A stretch of 64,000 bases of DNA from Ruminococcus flavefaciens. GTDB taxonomy: Bacteria; Bacillota; Clostridia; Oscillospirales; Ruminococcaceae. Numbering within the stretch: position 1 is the stretch's first letter; each line of letters begins with the position of its first letter. The stretch is taken from NCBI RefSeq assembly GCF_900119075.1, contig NZ_FPIP01000006.1, positions 131,420 to 195,419 on the forward strand, read 5' to 3'. The position numbers and the translations under genes are program-made. Positions 32,901-41,037 of the stretch are shown piece by piece. The notes below the pieces were generated by a model. It did no database searches and was not told where the DNA came from. It worked only from the letters and a program-made list of their open reading frames with translations.

Positions 32901-33680
32901 ATGAAAAAGCTTTTGGCGTCTGTAATTTCAATAGCTCTGACTATATCGGCTATGCTGCCGATAACAAGTTTTGCTGCCCCTGATACTGCATTTGTGCTCG
33001 GTGACAACATAGTAGAGGCTTCTTCAGCAAATGCCGACGCTTATGCTGAGCAGGTAGTTAAGCTTGTGAACAGCGAGAGAACAAAGAACGGCGTTCAGCC
33101 TGTTAAAGCTCTCGTATCCATGAATAAGGCGGCTTCTATCCGCGCAAAGGAGATAGTAAACAAGTTCGACCATGTACGTCCTGACGGCAGAAAAGGTATG
33201 AGCGCTATAGATGACGCAGGTCTCAACTGGACATATGTTGGCGAGAATATCGCTATGGGCTATACCTCTCCCGAAGATGTTATGGACGGCTGGATGAATT
33301 CCCAAGGTCACAGGAACAATATCCTAAAGCCAAGATATAAGTACATCGGCGTTGGTTATTATTATGCCAACGGCTATGAGTACTGGGTTCAGCTGTTTAT
33401 GGACTCGCCTGTGGAGTACAAGGATTTTCCGACTGTTAAGGTCCAGAGCGGCGACAAAAACAGCGGTACTCTCGAAAAAGGTGACGTCAACGGTGATAAG
33501 GCGATAAACGCCATTGACGCTTCCGAAGTGCTTACGGAGTACGCAAATGTTTCCTCGGGACGAGGCTCACATTTTTCCGCAGCTCAGATAACTGCCGCTG
33601 ATATGAACACAAACGGCACAGTAGACGCGGTGGACGCGTCCATAATACTCGGCATATACGCATCTAATGCCACAAAATAA
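32901..33680 (+). CDS. Secreted CAP-domain protein with C-terminal dockerin
   Basis: A 259-residue exported protein. Signal peptide about 1-25 (AMLPITSFAAP). CAP/SCP domain at about 45-170: VVKLVNSERTKNGVQPV, FDHVRPDGRKGM, VGENIAMGY, GWMNSQGHRNNILKPRYKYI, with the His and Glu residues that line the CAP cavity. A dockerin follows (GDVNGDKAINAIDASEVL and DMNTNGTVDAVDASIIL). CAP proteins lack an agreed bacterial function; some bind lipids or sterols, some act as peptidases. Attachment to a scaffold is inferred from the dockerin. Confidence 0.9.
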   Translation: MKKLLASVISIALTISAMLPITSFAAPDTAFVLGDNIVEASSANADAYAEQVVKLVNSERTKNGVQPVKALVSMNKAASIRAKEIVNKFDHVRPDGRKGMSAIDDAGLNWTYVGENIAMGYTSPEDVMDGWMNSQGHRNNILKPRYKYIGVGYYYANGYEYWVQLFMDSPVEYKDFPTVKVQSGDKNSGTLEKGDVNGDKAINAIDASEVLTEYANVSSGRGSHFSAAQITAADMNTNGTVDAVDASIILGIYASNATK

Positions 33681-33727
33681 AACGAAATAGGCTGTGCCTG
33701 TGAAAAGACACTGATATAGAATTTTTA

Positions 33728-33771
33728 GCCATAGTATTTCTGATGAAAGTCAGAAGTACTGTGGCTTTTTT
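33728..33771 (+). terminator. Terminator after the CAP-dockerin gene
   Basis: A 15-base stem (CCATAGTATTTCTGA with TCAGAAGTACTGTGG), loop of six, then a T-run; one of the strongest terminators of the window. Confidence 0.88.
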
Positions 33772-33772
33772 A

Positions 33773-33801
33773 TTGACATTTCAGCTTTATCATGCTATAA
33801 T
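33773..33801 (+). promoter_or_regulatory. Promoter of the disrupted acetyltransferase
   Basis: TTGACA, 17-base spacer, TATAAT, ending 40 bases before the GTG start. Confidence 0.7.
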
Positions 33802-33841
33802 TTGTACTAATATAAATCGGAAGATGCGGAGCTGATAAACT

Positions 33842-34296
33842 GTGACAATAGAATATAGAAAAGCGGTATCAGAAGATGCGGAAATGCTGGTAAATATCTA
33901 CAATGCTGCTTTTTACAGCGATTACATGAGATATGGCGCGTGTCCGGGGTATGGCAGAACGACAGAAATGATGAAAGAATCAATAAGAGAGTATCCGAAA
34001 TATATCATACTGTGCGATAATAAGCCTGTTGGCTGTGTTTCTTGCAAAATGCAGGAAATGAGAGTATATGAGATAACTTGCCTGTCATTGTTCCTGAGTA
34101 TCAGGGCAAAGGATTAGGTACTAAGGCAGTTCAGTTTGTGAAGGAGCTTTATGATGATTGGGAGAAGCTCACTTTAGTAACGCCTTTGGATAAGAAGGAA
34201 AATGTTAAGTTCTATACCGAAAAATGCGGATTTCGTATAGTATCCATTGAAACAGACGGCAATGTTGAGCTTGCCCGATTCGTTACAGAAAGATAA
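33842..34296 (+). pseudogene. GNAT acetyltransferase broken by a frameshift
   Basis: Two overlapping frames together make one GNAT protein of about 150 residues. The first (GTG at 33842, frame ends 34117) gives IEYRKAVSEDAEMLVNIYN and ends the good match at MRVYEI. The second (in another frame, from about 34078) continues with LPVIVPEYQGKGLGTKAVQF, the acetyl-CoA-binding loop QGKGLG, and FYTEKCGFRIVS. The change of frame falls near 34075. A single-base indel, or a sequencing error, explains it. The promoter is intact, so the break may be recent. Confidence 0.75.
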
Positions 34297-34302
34297 ATAC
34301 AA

Positions 34303-34336
34303 TGCCCCTGAGCGTTTTCAAATACGCTCAGGGGCA
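34303..34336. terminator. Bidirectional terminator between the acetyltransferase and the PFL operon
   Basis: Thirteen-base stem TGCCCCTGAGCGT / ACGCTCAGGGGCA with an eight-base loop. It lies between two convergent transcription units; flanking A and T tracts are short. Confidence 0.75.
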
Positions 34337-34361
34337 AAACTTTATATGTTGCAGTTTTTTA

Positions 34362-34601
34362 TCAGAGACTTGAGTGGAATGTTCTTGAAATAACGTCGTC
34401 CTGCTGTTCTTTTGTAAGCTTTACGAAGTTTACTGCGTAGCCCGAAACTCTTACGGTGAGCTGTGGGTACTTCTCAGGATGAGCCTGAGCGTCAAGGAGA
34501 GTTTCACGGGTGAAAACGTTTACGTTGAGGTGGTGTCCGCCCTTTTCAACGTAGCCGTCAAGCAATTCGATGAGGTTGTCTACCTGTTTCTGATTATCCA
34601 T
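34362..34601 (-). CDS. Free-standing glycyl-radical domain of pyruvate formate-lyase (GrcA-like)
   Basis: A 79-residue protein matching the last ~80 residues of pyruvate formate-lyase: [20 protein letters not shown], then [40 protein letters not shown] and an RTF end. The glycine in RVSGYAV is where the radical is stored after activation by a radical-SAM activase. In E. coli GrcA (YfiD) is a spare copy used for repair. Here the large PFL subunit in the same operon ends before this domain, so the small protein is probably essential for activity. Start 34601 is fixed by AGGGAGGATAAAT. The activase gene is not in the window. Confidence 0.9.
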   Translation of the reverse strand: MDNQKQVDNLIELLDGYVEKGGHHLNVNVFTRETLLDAQAHPEKYPQLTVRVSGYAVNFVKLTKEQQDDVISRTFHSSL

Positions 34602-34728
34602 ATTTATCCTCCCTGCAGCGTGACGCTGCACCCTATCCACGTTGCCGCTCGCTCACTTTTTATTAAGCCGCTGCCCGTACATCGCTTACGGCAGTTTGAT
34701 AGGAAAATGCGATTTATGCGTATGACAA

Positions 34729-34932
34729 TTAAAATTCGTCGTCCTCGGGCTCAAGCTCCGTGGGCTGACAGCAGGCGCCCTTTGTGCCGCAGATATCCGT
34801 GCTTTTAACGGTATCGACTTTCAGCTCCGAGCCGTTTCCGACTATATTTACATGACCGCTTCCCTGCGCCATGAGCTGGTCTATCAGGTCAGCAAGCTCC
34901 TCAGCGGAGCTTTTGCTTTCGGGTGCGCACAT
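34729..34932 (-). CDS. Small Cys-containing acidic protein between the two PFL parts
   Basis: A 67-residue protein whose ATG lies one base after the stop of the large PFL gene, with AGAGGCG as ribosome site. The first half (ELADLIDQLMAQGSGHVNIV) resembles the start of the glycyl-radical domain next door ([20 protein letters not shown]). The second half differs: four Cys (one at residue 2, then CGTKGACC) and an acidic end (LEPEDDEF). No glycyl-radical motif. It may be a decayed or repurposed remnant of the original C-terminus, or an accessory factor. It is 127 bases from the free glycyl-radical gene. Confidence 0.65.
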   Translation of the reverse strand: MCAPESKSSAEELADLIDQLMAQGSGHVNIVGNGSELKVDTVKSTDICGTKGACCQPTELEPEDDEF

Positions 34933-34933
34933 A

Positions 34934-37036
34934 TTATTCGCCTCTGAGCTTGTCAAGGTCGAGGTCTCCTGCGAATACCTCCATGTCCTTGCCCAGTGCA
35001 TTAGGAACGATCGAGAATGTGTTGGAGATACCGTCCTGTGCGTGTCTGAAAGGCAGCTTAGCTACAGATGAGAGTGAAGCTACAGCACCGTGAGTGTCTC
35101 TGCCGTGCATCGGGTTAGCTCCCGGAGCAAGCGGAACTCCCTGCTTTCTTCCGTCAGGAGTATTTCCCGTCTTCTTACCGTAAACCACGTTTGAAGTGAT
35201 TGTAAGGATAGACATTGTAGGCACGCTGTCACGGTAGGTGTGATGCTTTCTTATGCAGTCCATGAACTTGCGGACTACAGTTACCGCTATCTGATCGACA
35301 CGGTCGTCATTGTTGCCGTACTTCGGGAAGTCTCCCTCTATCTCATAGTCGACTACCACGTTCTTTGCAATGCTTGTGACATTGCCTGCCTTGTCCTTTA
35401 TTTCGATATCCTTGCGGATAGGCTTTACCTTTGCGTACTTGATAGCGGAGAGCGAATCTGCAACAACTGAAAGTCCTGCGATACCTGTTGCGAAATAGCG
35501 CTTTACATCTCTGTCGTGGAGAGCCATTTGCAGTCTCTCATAGCTGTACTTGTCGTGCATATAGTGGATAACGTTGAGGGTGTTGACATAGAGTCCAGCC
35601 AGCCACTCCATCATATCCATGTACTTCTCCCAAACATCGTCGAAGTCGAGATACTCGCTGTCAACAGGTCTGTACTTAGGACCTACCTGAAGTCCGAGAC
35701 GCTCGTCCACACCGCCGTTTATAGCGTAGAGCAGGCACTTTGCAAGATTGGCTCTTGCGCCGAAGAACTGCATTTCCTTGCCCACACGCATTGAGGATAC
35801 ACAGCAGGCGATAGCATAATCGTCGCCGTGGACCACTCTCATCATGTCGTCGTTCTCGTACTGTATCGATGAGGTCTTGATAGACATCTTAGCGCAGTAT
35901 TCCTTGAACTTTCTCGGGAGCTTCGTTGACCAGAGAATAGTCATATTCGGCTCGGGAGCTGTTCCTAAGTTTTCGAGAGTATGGAGATAACGGAAACTGT
36001 TTTTTGTAACGAGGTGATGACCGTCAACGTCAACGCCGCCGATAGACTCTGTTATCCATGTGGGGTCGCCGGAGAAGAGTTCGTTGTACTCAGGAGTACG
36101 AGCGAACTTTACGATACGGAGCTTCATGATGAAGTGGTCGATGAGCTCCTGTGCCTGTTCCTCGGTGAGTATGCCCTTATCAAGGTCACGCTGAATGAAT
36201 ATATCGAGGAAAGTTGAGGTACGTCCTAATGACATAGCCGCGCCGTTCTGCTCCTTGACTGCTGCAAGATAGCCGAAGTAGAGCCACTGAACTGCTTCCT
36301 TAGCGTTTGCGGCAGGCTTTGAGATATCAAAGCCGTATATCTCGCCCAGCTTCTTCAGATCCTGCAATGCGCGGACCTGCTCTGCAAGCTCCTCGCGGAG
36401 ACGGATGTTCTTGGAAGTCATTCTTACCAGTGAAGTATCTATCTGGTGCTTCTTGTCCTCGATAAGGAGATCAACACCGTAGAGTGCTACACGTCTGTAG
36501 TCGCCGATGATACGGCCTCTGCCGTAAGCGTCAGGAAGTCCTGTCAGGATAGCCGAATGACGTGCAAGTCTCATCTCGGGAGTGTATGCGTCGAAAACGC
36601 CCTGATTGTGAGTCTTTCTGTACTTTGTGAATATCTCGACTACAGAGGGATCGACCTCATAGCCATACTCCTTGCAAGCCTGCTGAGCCATTCTGATACC
36701 GCCGAAAGGCTGTAATGCACGCTTGAAAGGCTTGTCCGTCTGGAGACCTACTATCTGCTCCAGATCCTTTTCAATGTAGCCTGCGCCGTGTGAAGTTATT
36801 GTTGATATGATCTTGGTGTCCATGTCAAGGACTCCGCCTGCTTCGCGCTCCTGTCGGGAGAGATCCATGACCTTGTCCCATAGCTTTTTTGTTGCCTCGG
36901 TAGGAGGTGCGAGGAAGCTTTCGTCGCCCTCATAAGGAGTGTAATTCTTTTTGATAAAGTCTCTGACGTTTACAGAAGTATGACTCCAGCGTCCCTCTGT
37001 AAAGCCGTCCCATTCCTTTTGCCATGTATTGATCAT
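34934..37036 (-). CDS. pflB: Pyruvate formate-lyase, catalytic part lacking the glycyl-radical domain
   Basis: Pyruvate formate-lyase splits pyruvate with CoA to acetyl-CoA and formate during anaerobic growth. The 700-residue protein contains the two adjacent catalytic Cys in [20 protein letters not shown], and it follows PflB throughout, to [17 protein letters not shown]. It then stops at LDKLRGE, about where canonical PflB (~750-760 residues) continues into the C-terminal domain with RVSGYA. That domain is encoded separately at 34362-34601. The gene has a promoter at 37069-37097 and ribosome site AAGGAG. The stop is followed by a small gene, so this is a stable three-gene operon, not an obvious recent mutation. 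Confidence 0.93.
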   Translation of the reverse strand: MINTWQKEWDGFTEGRWSHTSVNVRDFIKKNYTPYEGDESFLAPPTEATKKLWDKVMDLSRQEREAGGVLDMDTKIISTITSHGAGYIEKDLEQIVGLQTDKPFKRALQPFGGIRMAQQACKEYGYEVDPSVVEIFTKYRKTHNQGVFDAYTPEMRLARHSAILTGLPDAYGRGRIIGDYRRVALYGVDLLIEDKKHQIDTSLVRMTSKNIRLREELAEQVRALQDLKKLGEIYGFDISKPAANAKEAVQWLYFGYLAAVKEQNGAAMSLGRTSTFLDIFIQRDLDKGILTEEQAQELIDHFIMKLRIVKFARTPEYNELFSGDPTWITESIGGVDVDGHHLVTKNSFRYLHTLENLGTAPEPNMTILWSTKLPRKFKEYCAKMSIKTSSIQYENDDMMRVVHGDDYAIACCVSSMRVGKEMQFFGARANLAKCLLYAINGGVDERLGLQVGPKYRPVDSEYLDFDDVWEKYMDMMEWLAGLYVNTLNVIHYMHDKYSYERLQMALHDRDVKRYFATGIAGLSVVADSLSAIKYAKVKPIRKDIEIKDKAGNVTSIAKNVVVDYEIEGDFPKYGNNDDRVDQIAVTVVRKFMDCIRKHHTYRDSVPTMSILTITSNVVYGKKTGNTPDGRKQGVPLAPGANPMHGRDTHGAVASLSSVAKLPFRHAQDGISNTFSIVPNALGKDMEVFAGDLDLDKLRGE

Positions 37037-37068
37037 AACACATTACTCCTTTACAATGATCTAAGATA

Positions 37069-37097
37069 ATATTACCACATTGTTTAAATTTTGTCAA
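37069..37097 (-). promoter_or_regulatory. Promoter for the split PFL operon
   Basis: Minus-strand TTGACA, 17 bases, TAATAT. Just upstream of the -35 are two TTAACG motifs spaced 9 bases apart (37106-37121), a possible operator. About 35 bases from promoter to start. Confidence 0.7.
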
Positions 37098-37203
37098 TCT
37101 CCCTATTAACGTCGGTTAACGGAAAAATACCGTTTTTCGTTTTATCAGATTACAAAATGTCAGCTGTCCCCTGAGGCAGCTTAGGTCTCCCTGCGGAGAA
37201 TTG

Positions 37204-37393
37204 GAGCATTCGGCTCATGCCGAATTGATCGGTATCAAAAATGTGTGAACTTGTTTGGCTTATTTGTGCATTAGATAGAACTTAGAACTAAGAGCTAAGA
37301 ACTAAGAGATAAGAACTAAGAGATAAGAACTAAGAGCTAAGTAGGGGACGCCGTCCCCTACAAACTACTCACTACTTACTACTTTCTACTCAC
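37204..37393. repeat. Repeat patch between pflB promoter and AI-2E gene
   Basis: Holds an ATTCGGC/GCCGAAT hairpin (37207-37225), heptads of AACTAAG/AGATAAG/AGCTAAG (37281-37341), a GTAGGGGACG/CGTCCCCTAC palindrome (37341-37362) and a CTACTCACTACTTACTAC-type tract (37365-37393). The last tract overlaps the end of the AI-2E gene and supplies its stop codon. No gene is seen in 37098-37378. Confidence 0.7.
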
Positions 37394-38584
37394 TTTTTTA
37401 GGCTTCTGGGGTTTCTTGGTTTTTTCGGGCTTTTTGGGCTTCTTGTCCTCGGGAGGTGCAATGCCCTCTGCGGCTTCTTTTGCTTCGAGCACGTTGAAGC
37501 TGAGCTTATACAGTGTAGCCGCCAGCGGTACGCCGAGTATCATGCCGAAAATACCGAAAAGTCCGCCGCCGAGAGTAACAGCCGCAAGAGTCCATATACT
37601 CGGCAGTCCTACAGAGCCGCCAACTACCTTTGGGTAGATGATATTGCCCTCGAACTGCTGGAGCAGAACTAAGAATATCAGGAAAATCAGCGCATGCATG
37701 GGACTTTCCGTCAGGATAATGAACGCGCTTATGCCTGCACCGATGAATGCACCAACGATAGGGATAAATGCGGTAACTCCTACAAGAGTTCCCGACATTG
37801 CGGCGTAGGGGAGTTTCAGTATCTTCATGCCGATGAAGCACAGTGAGCCGAGGATAATAGCCTCCACGAACTGTCCAACAAAGAAGCTCTGGAATGTCTC
37901 GTTTGCGGTGTGGAAGATCCGTGAGAATCTCGCGTTGGATTCCTCGCTGAAATACGCCCGTCTGATACGGTTTCCGTCGCGGAAGAGCTTATCCTTGCGG
38001 AGAAGAAGATAAATTGCGAATATCAGTCCCAGCACAAGGTTCGCCACCGCTGAGGTAAGTCCGCCGATAATGCCCATTGCGGAGCTGAGTATGCCTGCAA
38101 GCCCCGATGTGAGAAGCTTCGAGCCCTTTTCGGCAATGGTAGTCCAGTCAAATTCAAGGGAGCTTATCTGCTCTTGTATCTCGGGGTACTCGCCAAGCTT
38201 TCCGAGAGCGAAGTCACGGACTTGGGTGAACGCAGGCGGTATCTCGGCGTAGAGAACTCCGAAAGCCTTGGCTATCTCGGGAACGATGATATACATCACG
38301 AGGATTATCATTGCTATGGCAATGGCGAACGAGCACACCAGACACACAGGTCGCCGTGTAACTGCGGCGGCTTTTGATGTGCTTTTGGGGAAGTAGTGCT
38401 TCTCGAAGTAGTTCATGAGGATATTGAAGATGTAGGCTATCATAAATCCCATGACAAGGGGCTTCATAGCGCCCAGCACCAAGGATACGAAGTTTGCCAG
38501 TACGTGGAAATTCTGGCTTATAACGCATACTGCTATTGCCAGTGCCGCGATAAAGATATATTTTTTTATGTCGTTTTTGTTCAT
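37379..38584 (-). CDS. AI-2E-family transporter (PF01594-type permease)
   Basis: A 401-residue membrane protein with about eight TM helices, first at about 8-28, and the conserved C-terminal core (GTLVGVTAFIPIVGAFIGAG, VLLQQFEGNIIYPKVVGGSV, LGLPSIW-like LPSIWTL). This family of permeases includes proteins proposed to export autoinducer-2 and others that are Na+/H+ antiporters. The tail is very rich in Lys and Pro. At 38584 a likely SD (GGAGGG) is 28 bases upstream, but the intervening sequence can form a GCCG/CGGC hairpin that would shorten the spacing to about 8. Confidence 0.87.
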   Translation of the reverse strand: MNKNDIKKYIFIAALAIAVCVISQNFHVLANFVSLVLGAMKPLVMGFMIAYIFNILMNYFEKHYFPKSTSKAAAVTRRPVCLVCSFAIAIAMIILVMYIIVPEIAKAFGVLYAEIPPAFTQVRDFALGKLGEYPEIQEQISSLEFDWTTIAEKGSKLLTSGLAGILSSAMGIIGGLTSAVANLVLGLIFAIYLLLRKDKLFRDGNRIRRAYFSEESNARFSRIFHTANETFQSFFVGQFVEAIILGSLCFIGMKILKLPYAAMSGTLVGVTAFIPIVGAFIGAGISAFIILTESPMHALIFLIFLVLLQQFEGNIIYPKVVGGSVGLPSIWTLAAVTLGGGLFGIFGMILGVPLAATLYKLSFNVLEAKEAAEGIAPPEDKKPKKPEKTKKPQKPKKVSRK

Positions 38585-38650
38585 AGTGAGCCGAAAAAAC
38601 GGCAAGCCCTCCAATCATATATCATGTCTGTATTGTACCGCGTAAGCGGA

Positions 38651-38716
38651 ACGTTGTAGTATAATTGCCCGATATGCAGGGAGCAGATCTTTGATCTGCG
38701 TATCTGCAAGAGCTTT
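38651..38716 (+). repeat. Covarying hairpin element, copy 1
   Basis: A TATAAT box followed by GCCC, then TGCAG..CTGCA stems enclosing GCAGATC TTT GATCTGC, then an A/G-rich link and a T-run. A second copy (63924-64000, reverse strand) keeps every stem, with both sides of the inner stem changed (GCAAATC / GATTTGC). This compensatory change indicates selection on RNA structure. A ~55-base transcript would start near the hairpin and stop at the T-run. In both places it lies upstream of a VWA-protein gene. Confidence 0.7.
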
Positions 38717-38720
38717 TTTA

Positions 38721-38960
38721 ATAAAGTATAGTATCATCTTTAATGATATTATACATTATAAATGCGATTATGTCACGATATTAAATGTTAAATTTGTGTG
38801 AACAATTGCGGTGGGGAGAATACAAACTCTGTTTTTAAGGGGCGCATGCTAACGGCTAAAGGCTAAGGGCTCGGGCGGATAATATCCGCCCCTACAGGCT
38901 TAATAGGTTCTGACCTGTCTGCGCTTTTACGCTATAAGCGCGGAGCCTTTTTCACGCTGA
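38721..38960. repeat. Repeat/hairpin tract upstream of the VWA gene
   Basis: After the hairpin element come an inverted repeat TATAGTATCAT/ATGATATTATA (38728-38756), a GGCTAAA-heptad tract (38849-38871), the GGGCGGATAATATCCGCCC palindrome (38873-38893) and a terminator-like hairpin (CTGCGCTT/AAGCGCGG, 38918-38955). No gene is found in 38585-39063. Confidence 0.6.
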
Positions 38961-38993
38961 AAAAATAAAAATTGAAATTTTTAGCCGCGTGTG

Positions 38994-39022
38994 TTGCTAT
39001 TTTCGTATTTTTATGATATAAT
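38994..39022 (+). promoter_or_regulatory. Promoter for the VWA-PP2C pair
   Basis: TTGCTA, 17-base spacer, TATAAT, 40 bases before the ATG. Confidence 0.65.
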
Positions 39023-39063
39023 ACTTTTAGCTTATTATAAATTACAGGACGGAGGTATATACC

Positions 39064-39801
39064 ATGCCAGGTTTAGACGATTACGCTCCTGCTGTCAGAA
39101 AGGTCATGACTCTTTTCTATGTCATTGACACTTCGGGAAGTATGCAGGGCAGCAAAATAGGACAAGTAGAATCAGCTCTTGAAGAAGTTATGCAGACATT
39201 ACAGGAAATAAGCGACGAAAGCGACGACGCTGAAATAAAGATCGCCGTTCTGGAATTCTCCACAGGCGCTTCATGGGTTACTCCCGAGCCTGTTTCTCCC
39301 GAGGGATACCGCTTCAAGACCTTTGAAGCCTGTGGCGTTACCGATCTGGGCGCTGCCTGCAAGGAGCTGGACAAGAAGCTCTCACGAAATGAATTCCTAC
39401 AGACTGCCGCAGGTGCATATCCGCCTGTAATTCTCCTTTTCAGTGACGGCGGTCCTACAGATAACTGGGAGAGCGGTCTTGACGCTCTCAAGAAGAATAA
39501 CTGGTACAAGCGCTCTATCAAGATAGCATTCGCTATCGGCGATGACGCTGACAAGGACGTTCTTGCACGTTTCTCGGGAAGCTCCGAGACAGTTCTTGAC
39601 GTCAAGAACAAGGATCAGCTCCGCCTTATGATAGAAAAGGCAAGCGTTATCACCAGCGTATTCGCAAGCCATTCAAGCACAGTTGACAGCGACACAGATC
39701 CTGTTGAAATATCAAAGAAGCTGGCTGAGGACGTTCAGACTCAGACTTCAGAGGCTCTCAGCGACGCCAATACCGCCGATTGGGACGAATCGGACTGGTA
39801 A
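39064..39801 (+). CDS. TerY-like von Willebrand factor A protein
   Basis: A 245-residue cytoplasmic protein: no signal peptide, VWA domain from about 12 to 195. The metal-ion site (MIDAS) is complete: VIDTSGSMQGSK, then the Thr in GVTDLG, and the Asp in LLFSDGGPTDN. It resembles TerY of tellurite-resistance clusters. Immediately downstream is a PP2C-type phosphatase, the typical partner; in such clusters a Ser/Thr kinase is the third member, absent here. Ribosome site GGAGG precedes the ATG. Confidence 0.87.
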   Translation: MPGLDDYAPAVRKVMTLFYVIDTSGSMQGSKIGQVESALEEVMQTLQEISDESDDAEIKIAVLEFSTGASWVTPEPVSPEGYRFKTFEACGVTDLGAACKELDKKLSRNEFLQTAAGAYPPVILLFSDGGPTDNWESGLDALKKNNWYKRSIKIAFAIGDDADKDVLARFSGSSETVLDVKNKDQLRLMIEKASVITSVFASHSSTVDSDTDPVEISKKLAEDVQTQTSEALSDANTADWDESDW

Positions 39802-39810
39802 GGTGAGGCT

Positions 39811-40857
39811 ATGGATAAAATTCTTTCCTTTGCTCAGACAACTGTAGGCGCTTCACATCTCAGCAGGGACATCGTTTGTCAGGACAGCTCCCTTGCCGCA
39901 GACCATGAGAAGTACTCATTCGCGGCGGCGGCTGACGGTCACGGAAGTCCATGCTATCTGCGTACTGAAAGAGGCTCGAAATTTGCAGTTGAATGTGCGG
40001 CGGAGTGTGTAGGGGAGTTCCTTGATGGTATCGAGAATGCCGCTGAGGTGCTTGCCGACGAGAGACAGCGCGAGGAGCTCTTCAATCAGCTCTGGCGCAG
40101 TATCATCGCACGCTGGCACGACAAGACAGAGCAGGATTTCAGGAACGAGCCCTTTACCGAGGAGGAGTACAGCCGTATCCCCGAGAAGTTCGCGTCCTAT
40201 ATAACGCGATATGAGAGCGGCGAGTATATCGGCGCTTACGGAACTACGCTGCTGTTTGCGGTAGTCACTGAGGACTATGCCTTCGGCGCTCAGATAGGCG
40301 ACGGAAAATGCGTGGTCATCGACGGCGACAGCAATGTATTTGCGCCTATTCCCGAGGATCCGCGCTGTTATGAGAACGTTACCACTTCCATGTGTCAGGA
40401 CGACGCGGCGTTGTCGGCAAGATTCTTCTATCTGCCAAAGGGACTTATGCCTGCGGCGGTATTCCTTTGTACTGACGGCGTGGAGAACTCCTACTGGAAC
40501 GAGGAGCAGCTTTTCAGCTTTTTCCGCGGACTTGCTCTTACAATAGTTGAAAACGGCATGGAGGACGGCGTGGCACAGCTGGCGGACTTCCTGCCTGCAA
40601 TGACGAAAAAGGGCAGCGGCGACGACGTTACCTGCTCGGGTATAATCAATATGCCGAAGCTGGGCGCTTGCTCGGACGGCATACGTGAGGATCTGGAGGC
40701 TGCTGCGGCGGCTATCTCCGAGGAGACATTGCCCGAGGATATCGAATATTCCGACGAGGAATCACAGCAGGTCATCTCAGACGTTGTGACTGAGCCTGCC
40801 GAGAGCGAAGAAGCGGCAGAAGAAGCTCCCGAGGAGCAAACAGAGATCAGTGAATAG
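39811..40857 (+). CDS. PP2C-type protein phosphatase with acidic tail
   Basis: A 348-residue protein of the PP2C_2 group: AAADGHGSPCYLRTERGSKF near the N-terminus provides metal-binding Asp and Gly, IGDGKCVVIDGD follows, and CTDGVENSY and SGDDVTCSGI come later. It should remove phosphates from Ser/Thr of proteins. The C-terminal 70 residues are highly acidic, with no fold seen. It starts 9 bases after the VWA gene's stop and shares its promoter and a terminator. The protein substrates, and the cognate kinase, are not in the window. Confidence 0.87.
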   Translation: MDKILSFAQTTVGASHLSRDIVCQDSSLAADHEKYSFAAAADGHGSPCYLRTERGSKFAVECAAECVGEFLDGIENAAEVLADERQREELFNQLWRSIIARWHDKTEQDFRNEPFTEEEYSRIPEKFASYITRYESGEYIGAYGTTLLFAVVTEDYAFGAQIGDGKCVVIDGDSNVFAPIPEDPRCYENVTTSMCQDDAALSARFFYLPKGLMPAAVFLCTDGVENSYWNEEQLFSFFRGLALTIVENGMEDGVAQLADFLPAMTKKGSGDDVTCSGIINMPKLGACSDGIREDLEAAAAAISEETLPEDIEYSDEESQQVISDVVTEPAESEEAAEEAPEEQTEISE

Positions 40858-40865
40858 TTATTAGT

Positions 40866-40893
40866 AAGGAACGCCTGTCGGGCGTTCCTTTTT
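40866..40893 (+). terminator. Terminator after the VWA-PP2C pair
   Basis: Stem AAGGAACGCC / GGCGTTCCTT, loop of about 5, T-run. Confidence 0.88.
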
Positions 40894-40943
40894 TGCGTAA
40901 AACGGGCTTAATTCTACTCTATGCTTACTATCAATGCTTACTT

Positions 40944-40987
40944 GCGGGCGGCGAAACGCCGCCCCTACAAGCTAATGGCTAACGGCT
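40944..40987. repeat. GTAGGGG-type palindrome with GGCTAA heptads
   Basis: GGGCGGCGAAACGCCGCCC palindrome followed by CTACAAGCTAATGGCTAACGG. Member of the dispersed family, in reverse orientation. Confidence 0.7.
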
Positions 40988-41008
40988 CAAAATTTTTTCA
41001 AAAAGGTC

Positions 41009-41037
41009 TTGACAAATAAGAACAGATGTTCTATAAT
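41009..41037 (+). promoter_or_regulatory. Promoter with LexA box in its spacer
   Basis: TTGACA, 17-base spacer, TATAAT. The spacer itself contains a perfect GAACAGATGTTC palindrome, so a repressor on that site would block RNA polymerase directly. Confidence 0.8.

Noticed and set aside
34362..37036. PFL operon as one gene broken by a simple frameshift
   Set aside because: The radical domain is separated from pflB by 330 bases that encode a different small protein, and each part has its own SD, so a single indel cannot restore a fused protein.
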